DNA from: Deltaproteobacteria bacterium
GTDB taxonomy: Bacteria; Desulfobacterota; Desulfomonilia; UBA1062
Assembly: GCA_029547185.1 (NCBI GenBank)
Contig: JAKPPU010000170.1
Span: 1-64,000 of the forward strand
Reading direction: 5' to 3'
Length of the DNA: 64,000 nt
In this document: positions 43,217-51,358 of the stretch, piece after piece
How positions within the stretch are numbered: the first letter of the stretch is position 1
How the letters are laid out: each line of letters begins with the position of its first letter
Program-made: the position numbers and the translations under genes
The notes under the pieces: model-generated
What the model was told of the DNA's origin: nothing
Databases searched by the model: none
What the model saw: the letters and a program-made list of their open reading frames with translations, nothing else

Positions 43217-45340
43217 ATGAAATTGAAGTATGTATGCATCCTCGTGCTTCTCTCTACGGTGTGTGCCTGCTCGAACAGCAGCCACAATTCAAGTGAAAGT
43301 TCTGAACCTCAATCCCAGGTCGCGGCCGAGAACCTGGATCCTGCTTCGATCCCGAAATTTGTGAGCTCGCTGGTCATGGTCCCTGTAATGCCGAACAAAG
43401 GCACCGTTGATGTCCAGGGCGAGACCGCGGATTACTATGAACTCGCAGTACGGCAGTTCGAACAGCAGATTCTCCCCGGCAGCTATCCCATGACCACGGT
43501 CTGGGGTTTCGGCCCTTCCGACGACCCGAGAACCGTTGCCCAGGGAGGAAGATACTTCTATCCGTCCCTCACGATTGAGGCAAGGCAGGATGTCCCCGTG
43601 AGGGTCAAATGGATCAACGCCCTCGTTGATGAGCAAGGAAATTTCCTTCCACACCTGTTCCCCATCGATCAGACGATACATTGGGCTAATCCCGTAGGAC
43701 CCCGCGACGATCACGGCACGAGCCAGGAGCCGTATGAAGGGCCTGTTCCCGTAGTCATTCATCTCCATGGAGGCCACGACAATGACGAATCCGACGGCTT
43801 CCCCGAGGCATGGTTTCTCCCGGATGCCGCGAATATCCCTTCGGATATTCAGTTCACAACAGGTACATTCTACGACTATTTCGTCAGCAAGTTCGGGCTC
43901 GACTGGTCTCCCGGGACGGCAACCTACACCTATCCGAACGACCAGAGGGCAACGACCCTCTGGTATCACGACCACACGCTGGGCATCACACGGGTGAACA
44001 TCTATGCAGGACTGGCGGGATTCTATCTCATCCGAGGCGGCTCTGACGATGTCGTGCTGGATACGAGGTCGGAAAACCAGTCCTCCCCCGCGGTCCTTCC
44101 CGGGCCTGCGCCAAGTACGGAGATAAACCTTTCCGGCTCCTTCCGCGAGATTCCCATCATGATCCAGGACCGCTCGTTCAATACGGACGGCTCGCTGTTC
44201 TATCCCGACAACCGAGCCTTTTTCGAAGGGCTCGATCCATCACAGCTCCAGATCCCCTTCACCCCGGATCCGGGTTGCGACGGAATGCCCAGCGACGTGG
44301 CCCCGATCATCCAGCCCGAGTTCTTCGGAGACTGTATCGTTGTCAACGGGCAGACATGGCCGTTTCTCAATGTTGAGCAGCGCCGCTACCGCTTCCGGAT
44401 CCTCAACGCATGCAACTCGCGCACCCTCATCCTTGACTTCAATGGCATTCCCGGACTGGAAGTCTGGCAGATCGGGGCAGACGGCGGTTTCCTGGCGGCT
44501 CCGGTCGACATGAATGCTGCCAATGACGGCAGGCTTTTAATGGGGCTTGCAGAGAGAGCCGACATCATTGCCGACTTCACGAATGTGCCGGCAGGGAACT
44601 ATGTTCTGACCAATCTTGGCCCCGACGAAGCCTTTGACGGAGGTGAGCCCGGAGTCGATTTCGATCCGGCGGACCCGCAGACTACCGGCCAGGTCCTGCA
44701 GTTCAGGGTCGGCCCGAGAGTCGGCGAAGACACAACCACTCCACCTCAGTTCATGAAGCTTCCTGCCATAACCCCTCTTGTCCCGACCGTTACCCGCAGG
44801 ATCTCCCTGAACGAGAACGCCTCCATGAATGTCTTTGTCAGGCAGGAAGCGGACGGCAGCCTGATATACGACTGCAACAGCAGTACACCCATCGACCCGG
44901 TAAAGACTCTGCTGGGCACGTATGATCTGAATACGGGCATGCCGACGGAAGCCCTATGGTCGGGAGCCATCACGGAAACGCCTGCAGTAGGGGCTGTCGA
45001 AACCTGGGAGATCTACAACTTCACCATGGATGCCCATCCCATCCATATCCATCTGGTCCAGTTCCAGGTCGTCAATCGCCAGGCCCTCGCACCCCTCGAT
45101 GAAAACGGCATGGCAATACCTCCTGCCTTCCCGACAGGAACACCTCGCGAACCCGAGGTCTGGGAGAGCGGATTCAAGGATACGGTGATCGTCTATCCCG
45201 GCGAGCTGGCCCGCGTCAGGGCGGTGTTCGACGATGAAGGCTTCTCCGTGTGGCACTGCCACATCCTGGAGCATGAAGACAACGAGATGATGCGGCCGTA
45301 TCATGTGGGGCCCGTCCCTGCAGATGCGCCGCCGCTCTAG
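43217..45340 (+). CDS. Multicopper oxidase, probable lipoprotein (CotA/bilirubin-oxidase-like)
   Basis: 707 residues; ATG 43217 follows AAAGGAGGAGG. Signal peptide MKLKYVCILVLLSTVCACSN with a probable lipobox ending in Cys, then a Ser/Asn linker. Copper motifs are complete: HLHGGHDND (about 178), WYHDHTLGITRVN (about 247), HPIHIHLVQFQV (about 610), and HCHILEHEDNEMMRPY (about 677), with Met as type-1 axial ligand. It oxidises metals or phenols and reduces O2 to water outside the cell membrane. An O2-using enzyme in an apparent anaerobe suggests periodic oxygen exposure or metal detoxification. Confidence 0.92.
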   Translation: MKLKYVCILVLLSTVCACSNSSHNSSESSEPQSQVAAENLDPASIPKFVSSLVMVPVMPNKGTVDVQGETADYYELAVRQFEQQILPGSYPMTTVWGFGPSDDPRTVAQGGRYFYPSLTIEARQDVPVRVKWINALVDEQGNFLPHLFPIDQTIHWANPVGPRDDHGTSQEPYEGPVPVVIHLHGGHDNDESDGFPEAWFLPDAANIPSDIQFTTGTFYDYFVSKFGLDWSPGTATYTYPNDQRATTLWYHDHTLGITRVNIYAGLAGFYLIRGGSDDVVLDTRSENQSSPAVLPGPAPSTEINLSGSFREIPIMIQDRSFNTDGSLFYPDNRAFFEGLDPSQLQIPFTPDPGCDGMPSDVAPIIQPEFFGDCIVVNGQTWPFLNVEQRRYRFRILNACNSRTLILDFNGIPGLEVWQIGADGGFLAAPVDMNAANDGRLLMGLAERADIIADFTNVPAGNYVLTNLGPDEAFDGGEPGVDFDPADPQTTGQVLQFRVGPRVGEDTTTPPQFMKLPAITPLVPTVTRRISLNENASMNVFVRQEADGSLIYDCNSSTPIDPVKTLLGTYDLNTGMPTEALWSGAITETPAVGAVETWEIYNFTMDAHPIHIHLVQFQVVNRQALAPLDENGMAIPPAFPTGTPREPEVWESGFKDTVIVYPGELARVRAVFDDEGFSVWHCHILEHEDNEMMRPYHVGPVPADAPPL

Positions 45341-45691
45341 AAGCGCAGCATTTCGTACCCCGGATCCGAGATCCGATAGCTGCTTATAATAGCCGCACAC
45401 CTGTGGCGACAATCACGGATTGCAAGGGGATACCTATACTCATTCAGCTTTATGCAACCCCGGCTGATTTCATGAAAAATATTTCAAGAATTATGCCTCT
45501 TGAACCATCTTGACTTCAAAATAATCGCTCCTACGTATGTCGCACAGTGAAAATCATTCCTGAGAAGGCCAAGGGAGGAAAGACGAGGTCGCGGTGCACG
45601 TGATCTCATAAGTGCAGAGGCAGATCATTTCACGACGATCCCGAGCAGAAATCCTGGAATAGTATATCCATTCATGAAAGGAGAAAGAACC
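45341..45691. other. Intergenic region with candidate promoter
   Basis: About 350 bases without a gene. TTGACT (45510-45515), a 16-base spacer and TACGTA (45532-45537) could drive the YsnF-like gene 155 bases further on. No terminator for the oxidase gene is obvious. Confidence 0.4.
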
Positions 45692-46378
45692 ATGATGCAC
45701 AGAGAACAGTTCTTGAAGGCACATCCCAATGTAAAGGGTGAAATGATTGCCTATACCCGGGATGGCGAGAAGCTGGGACGGGTCACGACCCTCAATGAGG
45801 ACAACGTCAATATCGAGAAGGGCTTCTTTTTCCCCAGGGATTTTGTCGTGAGCTACGATGACATTGTGGAGGTCAGGGGAAATGAGATGATCATCAAGAG
45901 GCGGGGGACTGAACTGAGAGAGATGAGCGGCGGAGAGATCGGGGGATGGAATAAGCTCGACGCGCTGAGCAGGGGGGAGGAAGTCGATATTCCCCTTTTT
46001 GAAGAGGAACTCCAGGTAAACAAGTCGACCCGTAAGGCAGGAGAGGTCCATCTCAAGAAGATCGTGCGGACGGAGGAGAAGAGCTTCTCCATACCGGTGA
46101 ACAAGGAGGAAGTGGTAATCGAGCATATTCCTGCAGGCCAGGCCAGAGAAGTGTCACCTGACGAGGCTGTTTTTTCCGAGCGGGAGATGTCGGTTCCTCT
46201 CATGGAGGATGATGTGGAAGTGACGAAGACGCAGAGGGTGAGAGAGATGATACATGCCAAGAAGGTAACCCACACCGATCAGCGAGAGGTGAGCGGCGAG
46301 GTGAGGAAGGAAGATCTCGAAGTGGAAACGACGGGAGAAACCATGAAAGAAACCGGTGGAACTAAGATAGAAGAATAG
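45692..46378 (+). CDS. YsnF/AvaK (DUF2382)-type stress protein with PRC-like N-terminus
   Basis: 228 residues; ATG 45692 follows AAAGGAG. An N-terminal PRC-barrel-like segment (GEMIAYTRDGEKLGRVTTLNEDNVNIEKGFFFPRDFVVSYDDI) is followed by a DUF2382 domain: DIPLFEEELQVNKSTRKAGEVHLKKIVRTEEKSFSIPVNKEEVVIEHI, then a second VPLMEDDVEVTKTQRVREMIHAKKVTHTDQREV. Highly charged, no signal peptide. Such proteins are induced in general stress responses; molecular role unknown. A GGGGCGGA/TCCGCCCC hairpin (46453-46477) follows without a T-tract. Confidence 0.85.
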   Translation: MMHREQFLKAHPNVKGEMIAYTRDGEKLGRVTTLNEDNVNIEKGFFFPRDFVVSYDDIVEVRGNEMIIKRRGTELREMSGGEIGGWNKLDALSRGEEVDIPLFEEELQVNKSTRKAGEVHLKKIVRTEEKSFSIPVNKEEVVIEHIPAGQAREVSPDEAVFSEREMSVPLMEDDVEVTKTQRVREMIHAKKVTHTDQREVSGEVRKEDLEVETTGETMKETGGTKIEE

Positions 46379-46602
46379 CATCTGAATGCAACGTTCATCC
46401 TGTTCAAGGGGCATGAGGGGGAGGATGTTTTGAAATGACAGAGCTGGTGTGAGGGGCGGAGGAACACGATCCGCCCCCTGCCATGGGAGGATCATACCAT
46501 TTTAGTTCGAGAAACGGGTGCGGACAGCAGACCATCCCGGCCTTTATCCATATACGCTCTCATTACGAACCCGGTAATGATCCGCACTGAAAGGGAGAAG
46601 CC

Positions 46603-47475
46603 ATGGACAGGAAATCAATGATGGAGAAATTCATTGAGCATGAGAAGAGCGCTTTTAACAGCCTCGTCGGCAGTATGTCGGCCATTCAGGATCAGGCGGA
46701 AGAATCATTGAGCTTTTTTCTCGATAACAACCCCTTCATACCCGAGCAAGGTAAATCCTTAATCAAGGACATAACCAAGAGAAGCAGGGAAAGCTTCAAA
46801 CAGGTCATCGATACCGGTTTCGAAAGGATTGAGCCTTATTCCCGAGACACTGATGAGACGGCCCAATGGGAAGAGAATGTGGCAGAGGAGATCGGAGGTG
46901 ACGGCAGCAGGCCCGATGTCCTTCTGGATGTACCGACTCTCGATGTCGATGAGATCAGATTGAAAGTCGAAACTTTGAAGGCTCATGTTGCTGTGCTGGC
47001 CGAGGTGGCCAATCTGGTCCGTCTCAATGTTGGAGCTGATGTCGAGATAGGAGATGTGGATCTCGATATCAAAGGCGTGGAGGCAAAAGCTCTGCTGAAG
47101 GTCAGGCTGAGGTATATCTACGCCATTCTCGCCCGCACCCTCCAGACACTCGACCGGCATCCCGAGATCATCCAGAGTCTTGCAAGCCTGGTTGGCGAGA
47201 CCGGGAAGGCGGTAGGAAAGGAAACCGGCAAGGCATCAGGTGAGATTGGTGAAGGCGCTGCTCGTTCTTTGGCCGGGATGGAACCGCTCAAGCAAGTTTC
47301 CAGGGAAGTAGCCGCCAGAGAAGGGCCTGTCGAGGAAGCGGTCAAAGGAGTGAGCGAAGGGGTGGGCCAGGCGGTCAAAGGTGCGAGCGACGTTAAGGTA
47401 AAAGAAAGACGGCGTGTTCGGAAAACGAAGCTGGATGAAAAATCCGGGGCAGGCAGGAAGAAACCACAGCCCTGA
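46603..47475 (+). CDS. Unrecognised helical stress-island protein with repetitive Ala/Gly/Lys C-terminus
   Basis: 290 residues; ATG 46603 follows AAGGGAG. I do not know its function. The N-terminal 90 residues are helical and charged. A core at about 115-170 (DEIRLKVETLKAHVAVLAEVANLVRLNVGADVEIGDVDLDIKGVEAKALLKVRL) looks conserved, with alternating strands. The C-terminal 110 residues carry GETGKAVGKETGKASGEIGEGAARSL repeats, then a basic tail (KVKERRRVRKTKLDEKSGAGRKK), which suggests nucleic-acid or membrane contact. No signal peptide. It sits between the YsnF-like and DUF1328 genes. Confidence 0.7.
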   Translation: MDRKSMMEKFIEHEKSAFNSLVGSMSAIQDQAEESLSFFLDNNPFIPEQGKSLIKDITKRSRESFKQVIDTGFERIEPYSRDTDETAQWEENVAEEIGGDGSRPDVLLDVPTLDVDEIRLKVETLKAHVAVLAEVANLVRLNVGADVEIGDVDLDIKGVEAKALLKVRLRYIYAILARTLQTLDRHPEIIQSLASLVGETGKAVGKETGKASGEIGEGAARSLAGMEPLKQVSREVAAREGPVEEAVKGVSEGVGQAVKGASDVKVKERRRVRKTKLDEKSGAGRKKPQP

Positions 47476-47913
47476 ACCGGAGGTAGAGTGATCAGGGAAT
47501 CATGAGAGATGATGATTCTTGATGCGGAAAATGTATGAGGCCTGCATTTCTCCCCGGAAGCCCATGAAAGCGGCTCCACAGGCCTGTTGAGCAAAATTAT
47601 CGGTCTCCCTGATTCACCCCTTGTGAAAAGTATGGACCCCCTTATAATAAACTTTCACGAGCCGACTGCATTCCAGAAAAGGGGATAAGCAACCACTTTC
47701 CCTGCAATGGATTGCTTTCGGCTCGTTTTATTGAGACGGCATCGCAAAGGCCTTTTTAAGGATACGGAAGCATCGGCTCCATTCGTGGCAGCATCTCGAT
47801 CAAGGCTCTCCAGCCGATTCGTGTCTTCTGCTGTTCTCAGGAGCAGATACCGCGATGGTTGGACTTGATGCAGGGGCAGGGTGAGGGGCTCCTTCTCAAA
47901 GGAGGCAAAGACG
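47476..47913. other. Intergenic region with a candidate promoter
   Basis: About 440 bases without a gene. TTGTGA (47621-47626), 16-base spacer, TATAAT (47643-47648) is a plausible sigma-70 promoter for the small membrane proteins at 47914 and 48161, with a 260-base leader. Confidence 0.45.
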
Positions 47914-48081
47914 ATGTTACGGTGGGCAATCCTTTTCCTCATTGGCGCAGGCATCGCAGCCATCCTCGGATTTATCATATTCGTGGATATCCTCTCTTTC
48001 ATCTTCAAGCTTCTGGCCATAGCCCTCTTCATTCTCTTCGTCGTAACGTACCTGAAGGGGAGAGGGCGGGTCATAACGTGA
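47914..48081 (+). CDS. DUF1328/UPF0391-family small membrane protein
   Basis: 55 residues; ATG 47914 has AAGGAGG upstream, so the longer in-frame start at 47881 is not needed. Two membrane helices: LRWAILFLIGAGIAAILGFIIF and ILSFIFKLLAIALFILFVVTYL. MLRWA at the start is the family signature. Function unknown; often found beside stress genes. Confidence 0.8.
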   Translation: MLRWAILFLIGAGIAAILGFIIFVDILSFIFKLLAIALFILFVVTYLKGRGRVIT

Positions 48082-48160
48082 TCGGAGCTCCCCGCCGTTT
48101 TTCCGGCCGATGGATGATGGCCCGACGCTGAAGCACGAAACAGTGAAGAGGTGGACGGAA

Positions 48161-48394
48161 ATGAACGTTTCCAGGAAATTCTTGAGCAGATACGAAAGAG
48201 GCGCTGTCAAGCAGAACATCTATGCGTTCGGTGCGATAACGGCATCGATCCTCGCCCTGGCGGCAGTGGTGAAGGTCATGGCATGGGTCACCAAGAGCCT
48301 GCTGGCCATTCTCGTCATTTTCGTCGCCGTATCGTATGTCGCGGTGAAAACGCGGGGAGATCGCCGCTTCATGAGTGCTCCCCGTCCGGCCTGA
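48161..48394 (+). CDS. Small single- or double-span membrane protein
   Basis: 77 residues from ATG 48161, preceded by GAGGTGG; an ATG at 48110 is an alternative. Two hydrophobic stretches: IYAFGAITASILALAAVVKVMAWVT and SLLAILVIFVAVSYVAV, then a basic tail. Not a known family to me. It follows the DUF1328 gene by 80 bases and may share its transcript. Confidence 0.55.
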   Translation: MNVSRKFLSRYERGAVKQNIYAFGAITASILALAAVVKVMAWVTKSLLAILVIFVAVSYVAVKTRGDRRFMSAPRPA

Positions 48395-48698
48395 CTTCGC
48401 GGCTGTCTCCCGGGGCCGCCGTACTGCGTGAAACCACGTTCCAGCTGCTTGCAAAATCCCGATCGTCTCTTATCATCAATAGTACGAGCCAAGCGTACCT
48501 CCCGGAGGGTAGTTCCCTCCCATGCCCTGTAGAGATACCTTTGGCTCGTCCATTCCATATTGGGGGTGCGGGGCAGGATCACACAGGCTCACCGCCCGAT
48601 ATCAAAGAGGAGGGAGGCCTGGCGGATGGGCCTCTCGCCTGTCTGTCCGGCCCGGTTCGCGTTCCTGACAAAAGATCATACTTTCAAAAGGATGTGCC
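48395..48698. other. Intergenic region with a structured RNA candidate
   Basis: About 300 bases, no gene. It contains a two-level inverted repeat at 48484-48549 described separately. Confidence 0.4.
48484..48549. repeat. Nested stem-loop element
   Basis: Outer nine-base perfect stem ACGAGCCAA (48484-48492) and TTGGCTCGT (48541-48549). It encloses an inner hairpin GGAGGG-TAGTT-CCCTCC (48504-48520). No T-tract follows. It could be a leader RNA of the FAD-Rieske gene starting 150 bases downstream or a palindromic repeat. Confidence 0.5.
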
Positions 48699-50258
48699 AT
48701 GGACGAATACCGGAAAAAGCGGCCCGAAACCAGCCAGGACCTGCCGGGAAAGGCGGCGAGCCTGTGGCTGGATACTACGCCGGAGACCGATTTCCCTGTC
48801 CTGGAAAGGCCCCTGCGCGTGGACACGGCAATCGTGGGAGGCGGGATCGTCGGCCTGACCACGGCATTGCTGCTGCAGGAAGCCGGACTGAATGTCGCGG
48901 TCATCGAATCAGGACGCATCGTGACCGGGGTGACGGCGAATACGACGGCAAAGATCACGGCCCTGCACGGAATCACCTATCAGAAGCTGGTCTCGACCTT
49001 CGGGCATGAAGGGGCGCAAACATACGCCAATGCCAACCAGATCGCCATTGCAAAGATTGCCGCCCTGATCGAAAAGGAGGCCATCGACTGCGACTTCCAG
49101 TGGACGTTTGCCTGTACGTATACCGTTTCCGAAAAGAATGCGGGCAGGATCGAAGAAGAGGTCAGGGCCACCGAGAAGATCGGCCTTCCGACCTACTTCA
49201 TGGAAACGACCGACCTGCCGTACCCTGTCAAGGGTGCGATCTGCCTCAAGGATCAGGCACGATTTCATCCCAGGAAATATCTCCTTGCACTGGCCGTGAG
49301 ATTTACCGGCTCGGGAGGCCTGATCTTTGAGAGCACGCGGGCCATCGGAATCAAGAAGGGGAGGCTCCCTGAGGTCGTGACGGAAAGGGGGTCGGTCAGG
49401 GCCCAGGACATAATCATTGCCACCAACTACCCGTTCTTCGATCCGGCGTTCTATTTCACCAGGCTGTATCCGATACGCTCGTATGTCTACGGCGTCCGGC
49501 TGAACACTCCCAGCCCGGAGGGCATGTACATCAGCATCGAAGACCAGTTCCACTCCGTGCAGAACCATCCCATGGAAGGCGGGGATATCCTCCTCATCGG
49601 AGGCCTCCAGCACAAGACGGGCCACGGAGGGAATACGATAGGCTACTACGACAGGCTCGAGAGGTTCGCCCGGGAGAACTTCGACCTGAAGTCGATCGAT
49701 TTTCACTGGTCCACCCAGGACAACTGGACCCCCGACAATGTCCCCTATATCGGGCCTGCCTCGCCCTTCCACAAAAACCTCTATGTCGCCACCGGCTTTG
49801 CCGGATGGGGAATGGCGCACAGCATGGTGGCGGCGACGATCCTCTCCGATGCGGTCCTCGGAAGGCACAGCGACTGGGCCCCGCTCTACAATCCGACGCG
49901 CTTCAAGCCCTCGGGCACGTATTCCTTTGCAAAGGAGAATATTCATGTGGCAAAGACCTTCGTGGAAGAACGCCTGATGAAGGCCGAGCCCCTCGATATC
50001 GGCAGCCTCCAGCCCGATGAGGGCTGCGTGATGCAGGGCGGCCACGGGAAGGTCGCCGTGGCAAAGGACAGCCAGGGCGTCATCCATGCCGTATCCCCCG
50101 TATGTACGCACCTGGGCTGCATCGTGAGCTGGAACAATGCCGAGGAAACCTGGGACTGCCCCTGCCACGGCTCGCGCTTTTCCGGCGATGGGCAGGTGAT
50201 CCACGCACCGGCTTTCAAGGACCTGGAGAAAAAGCATTTCAAAGAAGAGGAGAGATGA
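48699..50258 (+). CDS. FAD-dependent oxidoreductase with C-terminal Rieske [2Fe-2S] domain
   Basis: 519 residues. DAO-type FAD domain with VDTAIVGGGIVGLTTALLLQEAGLNVAVIE at about 41-70 and the C-terminal FAD loop YVATGFAGWGMAHSMVAATIL near 365. A Rieske domain at about 430-510 has both cluster motifs CTHLGC and CPCHGSRFSGDG. Short signal-less N-terminus, so cytoplasmic. This fusion occurs widely in bacteria, annotated as FAD-dependent oxidoreductase; the substrate is unknown. It is 36 bases from the glycosyltransferase gene and probably shares its transcript. Confidence 0.9.
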   Translation: MDEYRKKRPETSQDLPGKAASLWLDTTPETDFPVLERPLRVDTAIVGGGIVGLTTALLLQEAGLNVAVIESGRIVTGVTANTTAKITALHGITYQKLVSTFGHEGAQTYANANQIAIAKIAALIEKEAIDCDFQWTFACTYTVSEKNAGRIEEEVRATEKIGLPTYFMETTDLPYPVKGAICLKDQARFHPRKYLLALAVRFTGSGGLIFESTRAIGIKKGRLPEVVTERGSVRAQDIIIATNYPFFDPAFYFTRLYPIRSYVYGVRLNTPSPEGMYISIEDQFHSVQNHPMEGGDILLIGGLQHKTGHGGNTIGYYDRLERFARENFDLKSIDFHWSTQDNWTPDNVPYIGPASPFHKNLYVATGFAGWGMAHSMVAATILSDAVLGRHSDWAPLYNPTRFKPSGTYSFAKENIHVAKTFVEERLMKAEPLDIGSLQPDEGCVMQGGHGKVAVAKDSQGVIHAVSPVCTHLGCIVSWNNAEETWDCPCHGSRFSGDGQVIHAPAFKDLEKKHFKEEER

Positions 50259-50293
50259 TCTTTCCCCAAGAATCGAAAGGAGGCCGCAATCGG

Positions 50294-51358
50294 ATGCGGA
50301 TAGCGCAGGTCGCTCCTCTCATCGAGCCCGTACCTCCGAAGCTTTATGGAGGAACGGAGAGGGTCGTATCATACATAACCGAAGAGCTCGTAAAGCGGGG
50401 CCACCGGGTCACGCTGTTCGCAAGCGGCGATTCAAAGACAAAGGCCGAGCTCCGGAGCGTGATAGGAAAATCCATCCGCCTCGACGGCAGCAACCCCGAC
50501 TCCTTTGCATACCACACCCTGGAGCTGAGCGATGTCCTGTCTCTGGCGGATGAGTTCGACGTGATCCACTGCCACCTCGAGTACCTGGCCTTTCCCTTCA
50601 GCCGGCTGTTCGGGGTGCCGACCGTGCACACACTCCACGGCAAACTCGACTATCCCTACTGGAGGCCGATGATGGAGTGCTATCCCGACGTCCCTCTGGT
50701 TTCAATCAGCGACAGCCAGCGCCGGCCCGTAAGCGACATGGATGTATGCTGGATGGACACTATCCATCACGGCCTGCCGGAGAGCAACTTCATGCTCTAC
50801 CCGGGCGAGGATGGATACCTGGCGTTCTATTCCCGGATGTCTCCGGAAAAGCACCCGGACCTGGCGATCGAGGTGGCGAAGAGGTCGGGGATACCCCTCA
50901 AGATGGCGGGAAAGGTCGACAACAAGGACAGGGAGTATTTCAAGACAAAGATAAAACCCATGCTCGATCATCCCCTTGTCGAATTTATCGGGGAGATAGG
51001 CGAGGAAGAGAGGCCCGTGTTCCTCGGCAATGCCAGGGCCCTCCTGTTTCCCATAGAATGGCCCGAGCCTTTCGGCCTGGTCATGATCGAGTCCATGGCT
51101 GTGGGGACGCCGGTGATCGCGAGACCGTACGGGGCTGTTCCCGAGGTGATCGACGAAGGTGTCACCGGGCTCATTGCGCAAGATGTCGAAGGTCTGGTGG
51201 ATGCGGTAAGGAAGGTCGACCGGATAGGCCGGGAGGGCTGTCTGCTGAGGGCTCAGGAGCAATTTTCGGTTGAGGCCATGGTCGACCGCTACGAGAAGGT
51301 CTATCAGAGGCTCATCGTGCAGGATGAATCGACGAGGTCCGGCCTCTTTAAAATTTGA
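50294..51358 (+). CDS. GT4-family glycosyltransferase
   Basis: 354 residues from ATG 50294, downstream of AGGAGG; an ATG overlapping the previous stop (50255) would add 13 residues. Rossmann-type N-domain MRIAQVAPLIEPVPPKLYGGTERVVSYITEELVKRGHRVTLFASGDS; C-domain with YSRMSPEKHPDLAIEVAKRSG and the GT4 E-x7-E motif in EWPEPFGLVMIESMAVGTPVIA. Retaining GT-B enzyme. Coupled to a debranching enzyme gene (overlap at 51355), so it may work on an alpha-glucan or a trehalose-like product. Confidence 0.88.
   Translation: MRIAQVAPLIEPVPPKLYGGTERVVSYITEELVKRGHRVTLFASGDSKTKAELRSVIGKSIRLDGSNPDSFAYHTLELSDVLSLADEFDVIHCHLEYLAFPFSRLFGVPTVHTLHGKLDYPYWRPMMECYPDVPLVSISDSQRRPVSDMDVCWMDTIHHGLPESNFMLYPGEDGYLAFYSRMSPEKHPDLAIEVAKRSGIPLKMAGKVDNKDREYFKTKIKPMLDHPLVEFIGEIGEEERPVFLGNARALLFPIEWPEPFGLVMIESMAVGTPVIARPYGAVPEVIDEGVTGLIAQDVEGLVDAVRKVDRIGREGCLLRAQEQFSVEAMVDRYEKVYQRLIVQDESTRSGLFKI

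Noticed and set aside
42844-43287. 147-codon minus-strand frame before the multicopper oxidase
   Set aside because: Random composition, overlaps the oxidase signal peptide and has no ribosome site.
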